A stretch of DNA of 64,000 nucleotides from assembly GCA_026707405.1 (NCBI GenBank), contig JAPOWW010000007.1, forward strand, positions 19,749-83,748, given 5' to 3'. The DNA is from Chloroflexota bacterium. Lineage in GTDB: Bacteria; Chloroflexota; UBA11872; VXNJ01. Both the position numbers and the translations under genes were made by a program. The notes under the pieces were generated by a model. The model ran no database searches and was not told where the DNA came from. It saw nothing but the letters and a program-made list of their open reading frames with translations. Positions 28,570-37,896 of this stretch are shown here, in pieces; position 1 is the first letter of the stretch; every line of letters begins with the position of its first letter.

Positions 28570-29067
28570 GTGCTGAACGTCGAGCGGGCTGCTGGTACCG
28601 ATCCCATCCAGCGGAACCTCTTCCGGCTCCTGTTCGTTTCGGTAGCCGGGGTGCTGGCTCCAGTTACGATCGCCGTTGCGGCAATCGCCTTCCTCTGGAC
28701 GCCGCAGACGTCGGTAGGCAGCGTCAACGCCGGTCCGGTCGAGGACTACAACCTCCTCGATATGGTCCTGTTCGAGGAAGGCGAGTTTTACCTAACCCGG
28801 CTGCCCGACAGATTCCTAGCAATCAACCAGCGGTCCACGCACATGCGCTGCAAGGTCGCCTGGGATGCCCCATCCCGACAGTTCATAAGCCCTTGCGATG
28901 GGTCCGTATTCGACGACAAGGGAGAGGTCGTTCGCGGCCCTGCGCCCAGACCTCTCGGGACCCATGCGATCACCATCGAGAACGGCGAGCTGATTATCGA
29001 AGTCGGAGACGAAAACGTGCGCAAGCGTGACAAGTACGATCCTGGGCAGGGCGCTGAAATTGGTTAG
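28570..29067 (+). CDS. Rieske-fold subunit lacking canonical [2Fe-2S] ligands
   Basis: N-terminal TM, then STHMRC (for CTHLGC), SPCDGSVFD (for CPCHGS), then RGPAPRPLGTHAITIENGELIIEVG. Lies between cytochrome b and cytochrome c genes. Confidence 0.8.
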   Translation: MLNVERAAGTDPIQRNLFRLLFVSVAGVLAPVTIAVAAIAFLWTPQTSVGSVNAGPVEDYNLLDMVLFEEGEFYLTRLPDRFLAINQRSTHMRCKVAWDAPSRQFISPCDGSVFDDKGEVVRGPAPRPLGTHAITIENGELIIEVGDENVRKRDKYDPGQGAEIG

Positions 29068-29563
29068 GCTGAGTACATCCGAGTTTCTAATGGGAGCGGT
29101 GGCGATCCTCGGCGTCGCCGTTGTCGGGGTGGTGATCGCGGCGTGGACTATGGAGCCGTCCCGCATGGCCGGCGCCCAGACCGATTTTCAACCCGTCCGC
29201 CAGCAAATGATGCAGCGGATGGTGGCAGGAACCGGAGCCGTGGCCGAGGTCCCGCAGGCGACGCCTGCGCCGGTCGCCAGTACCGGCGAGTTCGCCGAAG
29301 CTCACGCGCTGTTCCGGTCCAAGGGTTGCATCGCCTGCCATATAGCCCCAGGAATCCCGGAAGCGGTCGGGACCATTGGGCCTGACCTGAATGGTCTCGC
29401 TTCGCGAGCGATGATCGCCGACGTAATGGAGCTCACCGAAGAAAACCTCGCCAAGTGGATCCACGATCCCGTGGGCATGAAGCCCGATACCGTGATGCTC
29501 AACGTCGGCCTCAGCGACCCCGAGGTCGAAACGCTCGTTACCTGGCTACTGTCGCTCAAATAG
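29027..29563 (+). CDS. Membrane-anchored monoheme c-type cytochrome
   Basis: N-terminal TM, FRSKGCIACHIAPGIPEAVGTIGPDLNGLASR, KWIHDPVGMKPDTVMLNVGLSDPEVETLVTWLLSLK. Exact start uncertain (overlaps the Rieske-like ORF). Confidence 0.87.
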   Translation: MTSTILGRALKLVRLSTSEFLMGAVAILGVAVVGVVIAAWTMEPSRMAGAQTDFQPVRQQMMQRMVAGTGAVAEVPQATPAPVASTGEFAEAHALFRSKGCIACHIAPGIPEAVGTIGPDLNGLASRAMIADVMELTEENLAKWIHDPVGMKPDTVMLNVGLSDPEVETLVTWLLSLK

Positions 29564-29620
29564 CTTCCAGACCCGCCGCGCAGCCACACTCACCAGCCGC
29601 GGTTCACCGCCGGCCCACTA

Positions 29621-29678
29621 CCGTGCGTGGTGAGCTTGGCCTGCCCTGAGCCTGTCGAAGGGTCGAACCATGCACGGG
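29621..29678. repeat. REP-like inverted repeat CCGTGCGTGGT...ACCATGCACGG with internal GAGCCTGTCGAAGGGTCGAAC
   Basis: 11-bp arms (one mismatch). The related copy at 9241-9273 has the same GTCGAACCAT-ACGGGA core. Confidence 0.6.
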
Positions 29679-29788
29679 AAATACAGTCGCCCCATCTATG
29701 CGGGACCCTGTAGGCGGACCTGAACGAGCCAACCAGACTCACCCGAAACACGAGGCCGGCTACCCGCTAGTCCAGAGTTTTCCCCAGC

Positions 29789-31084
29789 CTAAGCACCCGG
29801 AAACACCGCCAAAAGGTCGTCGTACGTCTCGCGCCGCCGAGACAGAGTTGCCTGCCCATCCTTAACGAAGACCACGGCCGGGCGCAAGGCCATGTTGTAG
29901 TTGCTGGACATAGCCAGGTTGTAAGCGCCCGATGTGGCGGCGGCGACTATATCCCCGTTCCTGAGTTCCGGTAGGGAAACATCCTTGAACAGTATGTCGC
30001 CCGATTCGCAATATCTGCCGGCGATTGTGACCGTCGAGCATTCCCCATCCGCCTCGCGGCTGGCTATATCGACCTTGTATTCCGACCCGTAGAGAGCGGG
30101 CCTGATGTTGTCCGCCATTCCCCCGTCCACCGCAACGTATTTCCGAATGCCGGGAATCTCTTTCAATGTCCCCACCGAGTAGAGAGCCACTCCCGCGTTC
30201 GCCACTATCGAGCGGCCCGGCTCCAGCGCCAGCTCCGGCTCGACACCGGCGGGCAAACCGTCCTTGAATGTGCGGCAAATCACCTTGACGAGCCGTTCGA
30301 TCTCAAGACCGTCGTCCTCCTCGACGTATTGGACTCCGCATCCTCCACCGGGCGATAGGACCTCGGGACATACCCCGTACTTGTCGTGCATTTGCTCCGC
30401 AAAACCCAGCAGCACTTCGACCGTCTGTGCATACGGCTCCGTGTCGAAAATCTGGGAACCGATATGCGCGTGATAGCCGATCAGCGAGACTCCGCTCGAT
30501 TCGAGCGCGAGCCTTACCGCCTCCTCAGCCTGACCGGTGCTGATGGGTAGGCCGAACTTGGAGTCCAGCGCGCCGGTGCGGATGTAGTCGTGCGTGTGCG
30601 CTGAGATGCCCGGCGTGAGCCGCAGCATGACGTTTGCCGTGGTCTGTCGGTCCGACGCGACCTGCGAAATCAGGCGAAGATCATCCAAGCCGTCGACCAT
30701 GAATCGGCCTATCCCCGCCGACAGGCCAAGCTCGATCTCGTCGGGCAGCTTGTTATTGCCGTGGAAAATCACTCGCTCCATGGGAAACTCCGCGGCGACC
30801 GCGCACTGGATTTCCCCCCCGCTCACGGCGTCAAGGCCGAATCCCTCGTCGGCGACTATTCGCAGCACTGCCAGATCGATATATGCCTTCCCGGCATACG
30901 TGACGCTGAAGTTCGGATAATTCTCAGCCAGGACGTCGACGTACGACCGGCACATTGCGCGGATCGTCGCTTCGTCATAGACGTATAGTGGCGATCCAAA
31001 TTCCTGAACAAGGTCGACCACGTCGCAGCCGCCGATCACCAGATGTCCAGCTTCATTTCTGTGTGTGTCTAACGGATATATCAA
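29789..31084 (-). CDS. lysA: Diaminopimelate decarboxylase
   Basis: 431 aa PLP fold III decarboxylase: GSPLYVYDEATIR, VTYAGKAYIDLAVL, GLDAVSGGEIQ, IGSQIFDTEPY, LSPGGGCGVQY, EPGRSIVANAG, AVDGGMADNIRPALYGSEY, CESGDIL. Confidence 0.94.
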   Translation of the reverse strand: MIYPLDTHRNEAGHLVIGGCDVVDLVQEFGSPLYVYDEATIRAMCRSYVDVLAENYPNFSVTYAGKAYIDLAVLRIVADEGFGLDAVSGGEIQCAVAAEFPMERVIFHGNNKLPDEIELGLSAGIGRFMVDGLDDLRLISQVASDRQTTANVMLRLTPGISAHTHDYIRTGALDSKFGLPISTGQAEEAVRLALESSGVSLIGYHAHIGSQIFDTEPYAQTVEVLLGFAEQMHDKYGVCPEVLSPGGGCGVQYVEEDDGLEIERLVKVICRTFKDGLPAGVEPELALEPGRSIVANAGVALYSVGTLKEIPGIRKYVAVDGGMADNIRPALYGSEYKVDIASREADGECSTVTIAGRYCESGDILFKDVSLPELRNGDIVAAATSGAYNLAMSSNYNMALRPAVVFVKDGQATLSRRRETYDDLLAVFPGA

Positions 31085-31312
31085 TTCACTAGCTCGCTTG
31101 TTGAGGCCGTTTCACAATGGGCATCGCCAATAATACGATTCTTGCCCGTCCCGTAAGCACCGGCGCTTAGCCGCTCATGAGGCACATGGCATCCGCCATC
31201 CGTGCTCTTGTCTGCATACGGCTCCTGAGAGTCGCAGGCTTCACCCTCCACTTCCCACGTACGATGCTATGGTGCGGCCTCGAAGCTGCATCATGCAAAC
31301 CGCGAGAAGACT

Positions 31313-32065
31313 ATGAATCTCAATGGCGCGGGAGTGCTCGTTACCGGCGCGAGCTCGGGCATCGGACTGGCGACGGCAAGAGCTCTGTTCAGCAAGGGCG
31401 CGCGGCTGGCCGTGGCCGGCCGCGACCGCCAGCGTCTGGCAGATCTGGCTGCGGAGGTCGGCGGTACGGCCATAGTCGCGGATCTCACGGCTGACGAGTC
31501 AATAACGAGGTGCGTCGACGAAGCGGCGAACCATCTCGGAGCAATCGACATTCTGGTGAACAACGCCGGAGTTGGCTGGACAGGAGCCTTCGCGCACATG
31601 CCGGCGATAGATATCGACCATCTCATCCGACTCAACCTGCGTGCCGCGATACTGCTGGCCCGTGAGCTTACGCCTCCGATGATCGCCCGCGGCCGGGGGC
31701 ACATAGTCAACGTGGCGTCGATTGCCGGCCACTTGGGTGTCGGCGGCGAAGCCGTCTATTCCGCCACCAAGGCGGCGCTCATCAACTTCAGCGAAGGCCT
31801 CCGGCAAGAAGTCGCGGACTCCGGCGTCGGGGTTGCGGTTGTCAGTCCGGGAGTGGTCGCCACAGAGTTCTTCAACCGGCACGGTTCCCCTTATTTGAGG
31901 TCATGGCCGCGCCCCATTACGCCCGAAGCGGTGGCCGATGTTATCGTCCGATCTATCGAAACCAACCGCCCGGAGGCCATAGTGCCGAAATGGCTCGGCC
32001 TCGTGGCAAGGCTCAAAGGTAGCTTGCCGGGCGTGTATCGAGCTTTGAACCGCCGGTTTGGCTAG
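31313..32065 (+). CDS. SDR family oxidoreductase
   Basis: 250 aa: VLVTGASSGIGLATARALFSKGARLAVAGRD, ILVNNAGVGWTG, VNVASIAGHLGVGGEAVYSATKAALINFSEGL. Confidence 0.92.
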   Translation: MNLNGAGVLVTGASSGIGLATARALFSKGARLAVAGRDRQRLADLAAEVGGTAIVADLTADESITRCVDEAANHLGAIDILVNNAGVGWTGAFAHMPAIDIDHLIRLNLRAAILLARELTPPMIARGRGHIVNVASIAGHLGVGGEAVYSATKAALINFSEGLRQEVADSGVGVAVVSPGVVATEFFNRHGSPYLRSWPRPITPEAVADVIVRSIETNRPEAIVPKWLGLVARLKGSLPGVYRALNRRFG

Positions 32066-33120
32066 CCGGCGATGCTCTCGAACATCGCTCTGACGGAGTG
32101 CCGAAGCGAGCTTGTCGTTTCCAGCACGGCCGTGGGTTCGTATCCGCAGTGAGCCATGCAGTTGTCGCAGCGGGGATCTCGCCCGCGACCGTATTTTTCC
32201 CAATCGGTCGTTTCGACCAGCTCCTGGTAAGTCTCGACATAGCCGTCAGCCATCAGGTAGCAGGGACGCTGCCAGCCGAAAATCGAGTAGCTGGGAATCC
32301 CCCACGCCGTGCACTGGAAGTCAATTTTCCCTTCGAGAAAATCGAGGAACAGCGGCGAGTGATTGAGCCTCCACTGGCGGCGCTTGCCGTCCGCGAACGC
32401 TTCGCTAAACAGCTTGCGCGCCTGCTCCACCGGTAGAAAGTGCTCCTGATCAGGCGCTTTCCAGTAAGCGTAGCCCGGAGAAATCATCATCGCGTCAACT
32501 TCAAGCTCATTGTTCAGGAAGTCCATCACCGCACGGACGTCTTTCACGGAGTCGTGCGTGAAGATGGTCGTGTTGGTGGTTACGCGGAATCCTTTTTCCT
32601 TCGCCATCTTGATCGCGTCCACCGCAACGTCGAATACTCCCTCCCTGTCCACCGACTGGTCGTGGCGCTCCCGGAGACCGTCAACGTGCACCGCCCACGC
32701 AAAGTAAGGCGACGGTTCGAACAGGTCTATCTTCCTCTTCATCAAGAGTGCGTTCGTGCACAGGTATACGAATTTCTTTCTCGCAATCAGCTCACGCGCT
32801 ATCAGGTGGATCTCCGGGTGAATTAGCGGTTCCCCGCCTGCGATCGAAACCATGGGAGCGCCGCTCTCCTCGATCGCCGCCACGGCAGCCTCCACGGTCA
32901 TCCGCTTCTTAAGGATTTCGACGGGATACTGGATCTTGCCGCAGCCCGTACATGCCAGATTGCAGGCGAACAAAGGCTCTAGCTCGACGATGAGCGGATA
33001 TTTTTCGCGGCCTGCTAGCTTCTGTCTGAGCAGATAGGTAGCGAGCCTCGCTGTCTGCCTTAAAGGTACGCCCATTAACTTCCCTGCAACATCAAACCAG
33101 CGGTGACTGCTCACGCTCAT
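32062..33120 (-). CDS. hpnH: Adenosyl-hopene transferase HpnH (radical SAM)
   Basis: PLIVELEPLFACNLACTGCGKIQYPVEILKKRMTVEAAVAAIEESGAPMVSIAGGEPLIHPEI; next to hpnG and shc. Confidence 0.95.
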   Translation of the reverse strand: MSVSSHRWFDVAGKLMGVPLRQTARLATYLLRQKLAGREKYPLIVELEPLFACNLACTGCGKIQYPVEILKKRMTVEAAVAAIEESGAPMVSIAGGEPLIHPEIHLIARELIARKKFVYLCTNALLMKRKIDLFEPSPYFAWAVHVDGLRERHDQSVDREGVFDVAVDAIKMAKEKGFRVTTNTTIFTHDSVKDVRAVMDFLNNELEVDAMMISPGYAYWKAPDQEHFLPVEQARKLFSEAFADGKRRQWRLNHSPLFLDFLEGKIDFQCTAWGIPSYSIFGWQRPCYLMADGYVETYQELVETTDWEKYGRGRDPRCDNCMAHCGYEPTAVLETTSSLRHSVRAMFESIAG

Positions 33121-33171
33121 AGTAATGATTCAGGGCCAAACAGTCGAACCTGCCGAACTTGCTTTGATGCT

Positions 33172-33780
33172 TCAAGCCCCGACCCGATCTCGCTGGTGCA
33201 ATGCCCAATTCCTCAACGCCGGTCCTAAGCGTGTCAGTGTTCGAAGCCCCTTCACGCCGCCGCCTATTGTTTTGATAGGATCAAATAGTTCCCTGCCCGG
33301 CGTATCCACCACCACCCTCACTACGGCCAAGGGTCGACACCGTGCCGTCCGCGCAAGCCAGGCCGATTCCATGTCCACCGCCATCCCACCCGCGCGGTAC
33401 AGCGTTTTGCGCTCGCCACCCCGCACCAGGTGCTCCGACGAAACGATTAGCCCCGACCTGACCCTGATTTCATCACCCCGCAGTGCCAATACTAGGGATT
33501 CCGATTCGAGCGTCAGACAAGAGCCGTCCGGCCCCCGCACTCCGCTCGCGACGACAAGATCACCCGGTTCTAGAGACGGATCCAGCGCCCCGCAAAACCC
33601 GGCAATTACGAGAACCTTTGGATCAATTCTATCGACCATTGACAGCGCTTCTATGGATTTCTCCCTGCCAAGTCCGGTCTTGAGCACGGTAACGCCGGGA
33701 AGTCCTCGTCGCATGGCCCACGCCTCGATGGCCAGCGGCGTGAGAACCAGAAGCCCCTCCGGAACCGAGCGGCTAACCAT
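33172..33780 (-). CDS. hpnG: HpnG-like nucleoside phosphorylase (adenosylhopane nucleosidase)
   Basis: 202 aa: LLVLTPLAIEAWAMRRG, KTGLGREKSIEAL, VLVIAGFCGALDPSLEPGDLVVAS, AVDMESAWLART; lies between hpnH and shc. Confidence 0.85.
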   Translation of the reverse strand: MVSRSVPEGLLVLTPLAIEAWAMRRGLPGVTVLKTGLGREKSIEALSMVDRIDPKVLVIAGFCGALDPSLEPGDLVVASGVRGPDGSCLTLESESLVLALRGDEIRVRSGLIVSSEHLVRGGERKTLYRAGGMAVDMESAWLARTARCRPLAVVRVVVDTPGRELFDPIKTIGGGVKGLRTLTRLGPALRNWALHQRDRVGA

Positions 33781-33801
33781 CAGCCGGCTTTCGTTGCGAT
33801 T

Positions 33802-35682
33802 TCAGCCCTGAACGCTGACGAACCGGCCAAGGGCCATCAACGGAAATACGATTCGATAGAGGTGATATTTAACGTAGAAATCGCCGGGAAAGCCTGTTCC
33901 CGTGTACCACGGTTCATCCCACCCGCCGTCCGGTCGCTGGGTCTCGATCAGAAAGCGTGCGCCGCGAGCCACCGAATAGCCCCGCTCGCCAGCCGCCAGC
34001 AGTGCTACCAGCGCCCAGGCAGTCTGGGAAGCTGTGCTATCCCCTTTACCGACCCATGAACGATCTCGATACGAACGCAGGTCCTCGCCCCAACCGCCAT
34101 CGGCGTTCTGATGCCGCTGCAGCCAGTGAACCGCGCGCCGGATCGCCGGATCCCTGGTCGGCACGTCAGCGGCCACCAAAGCCGTCACAACCGCTCCGGT
34201 GCCATAGACGTGATTGGACCCCCAGCGTCCAAACCAGGAACCGTCGGGTTCCTGCTCGCTCCTTAGCCACTCAATTCCATGTTGCGCCGCATACTCGTCC
34301 TGCCGCCCCACGGCGGCCAGCATTTCGATCGCGTGCGCGGTGACGTCGGCGCTTGGTGGGTCTACCACTGCTCCAAAATCGCAGAACGGCAGCTGGGCAG
34401 CCACGTCTCTATCGTTGTCGGCGTCGAATGCGGCCCAGCCTCCTTCGAGCGACTGCATGCCGATGGTCCATCTGATGCCCCGCTCAATTGCCGGTTCGAT
34501 CCCAAGTACGGAATCGGCACTTACTTGCTTTAGAGCCAGCACTACTTCGGCGGTATCGTCCACGTCGGGATAGTTGACGTTTGCGAACTCGAATGCCCAG
34601 CCGCCCGGTTCGAGGTCTGGCCGTTTAATCTGCCAGTCGCCGGGCACGCGCACCTCGTTCTTCACCAGCCAGTCCGCCCCTCTGTGGATCGAGCTATGGC
34701 CGCCGTCGACACCAGCGTCGGAGAGAGCGATCATAGCCAGAGCCGTATCCCATACCGGCGATTGACACGCCTCGAGCCTCCTCGCGTCACCCTCCCAGAT
34801 AGTGAAGCGGTCGATCCCTTCGAGACCCGCAGCCATAACTGGGTGGTCGAGGCCGTAGCCGCGAAGCGACAACGCGATCAACGAGTAAACCCACGGCGGC
34901 TGTATACCGCCCCACGACCCATCAGCCTCCTGCCGTCTGACTATCCATTGCTCGGCCCTCTCAAGCGCCAGTTGCCGCAACGGTCTGAGAGCACGGTTTT
35001 CGTAGAGCTGAAGACCTTGATCCAGGAGTTGAAACGCGCCGAGACCGGACGCCAAAGGCGGACGCGGCGGATCGGGCGCTCCCGAGCGAATCTCGTCCAG
35101 ATCGAACTCGATGGGGCGGACCGGGCGGTACGCCGATACTACGCTCAAGGCCACGATGGTCTGTCTGGCCCAGCACGCGAAATCGTAGATATTCAGAGGC
35201 GCCCACTTCGGCAGGAAGATCTGCTCCGGGGGCAGCACGGGCACTCGTTCCCAGGACCAGAGGCCGAACAATGCCAGCCATATGCGCGTGAACACGCGAG
35301 TGCGTTCAACGCCGCCGGCATCCAGAATGTAAGCTGCCGCCTTCTTCATGTGGTCCGCGTCGGGACTATCGCCCGCGAGCTTCAGAGCCGTATAGGCCTC
35401 GGTCGTCGTCGAGTGCTCCGGAGGTCCGCCGTAGAAGTTCGCCCACGTTCCGTCAACTCGCTGCTTCGCGCGAATCCAGTTGGCCGTCGCCTGAGTCTCA
35501 CGGCGACCGCGGATACCCAGGAACTCGCGAAGCAGCAAGTCCTCCGCCTCGATCGAGACGTTGGTTTCCAGCTCGCCCTTCCAGTAGCCGTCCGAATGCT
35601 GAAGTCCCAGGAGGTAGTCGCGAGCCCTCTCCATCGCTTCGGCGGCGGTCTGAATCAGGTTAGGGGTTGATTTGGTAATCAT
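33802..35682 (-). CDS. shc: Squalene-hopene cyclase
   Basis: 626 aa with repeated QW motifs (QRVDGTW, QEADGSWGG, QSLEGGW, QEPDGSWFGRWG, QNADGGWGED, QRPDGGWDE) and the catalytic YPDVDDTAEV. Confidence 0.97.
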   Translation of the reverse strand: MITKSTPNLIQTAAEAMERARDYLLGLQHSDGYWKGELETNVSIEAEDLLLREFLGIRGRRETQATANWIRAKQRVDGTWANFYGGPPEHSTTTEAYTALKLAGDSPDADHMKKAAAYILDAGGVERTRVFTRIWLALFGLWSWERVPVLPPEQIFLPKWAPLNIYDFACWARQTIVALSVVSAYRPVRPIEFDLDEIRSGAPDPPRPPLASGLGAFQLLDQGLQLYENRALRPLRQLALERAEQWIVRRQEADGSWGGIQPPWVYSLIALSLRGYGLDHPVMAAGLEGIDRFTIWEGDARRLEACQSPVWDTALAMIALSDAGVDGGHSSIHRGADWLVKNEVRVPGDWQIKRPDLEPGGWAFEFANVNYPDVDDTAEVVLALKQVSADSVLGIEPAIERGIRWTIGMQSLEGGWAAFDADNDRDVAAQLPFCDFGAVVDPPSADVTAHAIEMLAAVGRQDEYAAQHGIEWLRSEQEPDGSWFGRWGSNHVYGTGAVVTALVAADVPTRDPAIRRAVHWLQRHQNADGGWGEDLRSYRDRSWVGKGDSTASQTAWALVALLAAGERGYSVARGARFLIETQRPDGGWDEPWYTGTGFPGDFYVKYHLYRIVFPLMALGRFVSVQG

Positions 35683-35697
35683 CCGGAACGTAAGTGG

Positions 35698-37053
35698 TCA
35701 TGCATATATCGGCGTATCTCGGCTCGGAAGATTGAGACTCCTCAGCGCTTCACGAGCTGCGGAGAGTCCGCTCCGTACCGCCCCTTCCATGGTTGCCGGC
35801 CAGCCGGTGTCGGTCCAGGCTCCGGCCAAGAACAGACCGGGCATTCGAGTGACAGGACCCGGCCTCAGAGCGGCGCTTCCCGGCGATTGCAGAAACGTAG
35901 CGGCGTACTCCCGAGTCACGAAGAAAGATTCTACAGAAGCCCCGCGTGCTTTTGGAAACACCGAGGCCAGCGCATCCAGGAACTTCCTCTTCAGCGCTGA
36001 ATTGCTCTCGCCCACGTATTCGTCGGCGGCAGAGAGCGAAACGGCGAGATATTGTCCGCGCTCACATCCCGCGATATTTGTCCTGTCGAACACCCACTGC
36101 ACGGGTCCGTCGATACCTGCCGCGTGTGGCCAGTCCATGACCTTCCTGTCGTAAATCACGTGTAGATTCACGATAGGAGAAGTTCCCAGACGCTGAAATT
36201 GCGGCGGATCGCCGACCGCTTCCCGCGGCACGATCTGCGCGGCCGATTCGTGTGGAACGGCAACCACGACCGCGTCCGCGCTAAAGGAATCCCCGCCATG
36301 AACGGCGACTTGAAAACCGCCCGAACTGGCGCCTATCGATCTGACCCGCACGCCCTTTAGCACCCGCGAGCCGCGCTTGTGTAGCAGTTCTTCTGCCGGA
36401 TCGGCGTGGAGTTCCGACAGCGGCACTGCTGAGTAGCCCAGGTCCGCGGCGCTCCCGTCTTCGAGCAGTCCTGTCTGAAAGACCTTGGCCGCGAGCGTCA
36501 GCGAGGCGCGTGAGCTGGGTACGTTCAGGGTTGGAAGGACGATCAGGTCCCAAAACGAGTCTATCGAACGCTCGGACTGCCCATGCTGCCGCAGCCAGTC
36601 GTGAAAGGAATGCTCGTCCTGCTCCGAGTCCGAGAGATCGACCGCGGCGAGCTTTCTCGCTGCAAAGGCGACGCGAAGACGCTCGACGAGTTTCAGGAAC
36701 TTGAATCGCGCTAGCGATGGTCCGAGCTGGAGGGGGGCCGGTAATCGACTGCTCTTCAACCAGGCAGTCTCCCCCGTGGGACCCACCACTGGGATTTCCA
36801 ATCTCGACTGGAGCGTCACCTTGTCGGCAACTCCCACCCGTTCCAGGAACCACATATACGCTTCACAGCAGCGCAGGAACACGTGCTGCCCGTTGTCGAC
36901 CATCAGCCCGTCGCGCTCGAACGAGTACGTAGCGCCGCCCAAATGCCGCTTGCCTTCCAGCAGAGTCACCCGTGCTCCTCCGTCGACGCACGCGATGGCC
37001 GCGGTCAGTCCGGCAAGTCCTCCACCCGCAACGACCACATGGGGCCGGCTCAT
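35698..37053 (-). CDS. hpnE: Hydroxysqualene dehydroxylase HpnE (FAD-dependent)
   Basis: MSRPHVVVAGGGLAGLTAAIACVDGGARVTLLEGKRHLGGATYSFERDGLMVDNGQHVFLRCCEAYMWFLERVG; start overlaps the hpnD stop by 4 nt. Confidence 0.93.
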   Translation of the reverse strand: MSRPHVVVAGGGLAGLTAAIACVDGGARVTLLEGKRHLGGATYSFERDGLMVDNGQHVFLRCCEAYMWFLERVGVADKVTLQSRLEIPVVGPTGETAWLKSSRLPAPLQLGPSLARFKFLKLVERLRVAFAARKLAAVDLSDSEQDEHSFHDWLRQHGQSERSIDSFWDLIVLPTLNVPSSRASLTLAAKVFQTGLLEDGSAADLGYSAVPLSELHADPAEELLHKRGSRVLKGVRVRSIGASSGGFQVAVHGGDSFSADAVVVAVPHESAAQIVPREAVGDPPQFQRLGTSPIVNLHVIYDRKVMDWPHAAGIDGPVQWVFDRTNIAGCERGQYLAVSLSAADEYVGESNSALKRKFLDALASVFPKARGASVESFFVTREYAATFLQSPGSAALRPGPVTRMPGLFLAGAWTDTGWPATMEGAVRSGLSAAREALRSLNLPSRDTPIYA

Positions 37054-37892
37054 GCCATCCCGCCGGCAATCGACCGGACGGCTACCCAGGCTTTCTCCCA
37101 AACCGGCAAAGATATCCGTCGGTGCAACACCTGTTCCGGATTCTTCGCTATTCGGCGAAGTATTCGGCTGTAGATACCCGCCATCGCAGCGGCGCACGCG
37201 TAACTGCGCCCCTCCAGCAACGGCAAGAGACTCAGCCCACGCGCAAACCACTCCCTGGCGCGCTCCGCCTCGAACGCGATGGCGTCGACCAGCCCGTCGT
37301 GGTTCGCCTTATCAAGATCTACCTCGGTTCCAAACATGTCTAGGTCTTCAGCCGGAATATAGACCCGGCCCCGCTCGTAGTCCTCCCTAACGTCTCGCAG
37401 AATGTTCGTAATCTGCAAAGCCACTCCCAGGGCCTCAGCTCTCGACCCGGCAAGCTCGGGATACGTCGAACCGAAAATCGCGAGCGACAGCCGTCCGATC
37501 GAGCCGGCGACCCTCTTGCAGTACAAGTGCAGATCATTAAAGGTCTGGTACGTCACCTCGCGCACATCCATTTCCACGCCATCGACTAGGTCGTGAAAAG
37601 CGCTGATCTGTATCGGGAACCGGCTCGACGTATCGGTCAGGGCCACGGTGATTGGATCGTCCGTGATTAAGCTCATCCGGTCCAGGCGTTCACGCACGTC
37701 ATCCAAACCCGATAGCTTTTCGCTCGCGGGCAGATCCCCGTCGCCTATGTCATCCACGCGGCGCGCAAGCGCATAGACCGCGCTGAGCGCGCGGCGCTTT
37801 TCCAGGGGCAGCAGGCGGATCCCGTAGAAGAAGTTGGCGGCCTCCCGCCGCGTCACGTCCTGGCAGTAGTCATACGCGAGATCGACTTGCAT
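37050..37892 (-). CDS. hpnD: Presqualene diphosphate synthase HpnD
   Basis: 280 aa: FFYGIRLLPLEKRRALSAVYALARRVDDIGD, YCKRVAGSIGRLSLAIFG, ALQITNILRDVREDYERGRVYIPAEDL. Confidence 0.93.
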   Translation of the reverse strand: MQVDLAYDYCQDVTRREAANFFYGIRLLPLEKRRALSAVYALARRVDDIGDGDLPASEKLSGLDDVRERLDRMSLITDDPITVALTDTSSRFPIQISAFHDLVDGVEMDVREVTYQTFNDLHLYCKRVAGSIGRLSLAIFGSTYPELAGSRAEALGVALQITNILRDVREDYERGRVYIPAEDLDMFGTEVDLDKANHDGLVDAIAFEAERAREWFARGLSLLPLLEGRSYACAAAMAGIYSRILRRIAKNPEQVLHRRISLPVWEKAWVAVRSIAGGMA

Positions 37893-37896
37893 AAGA

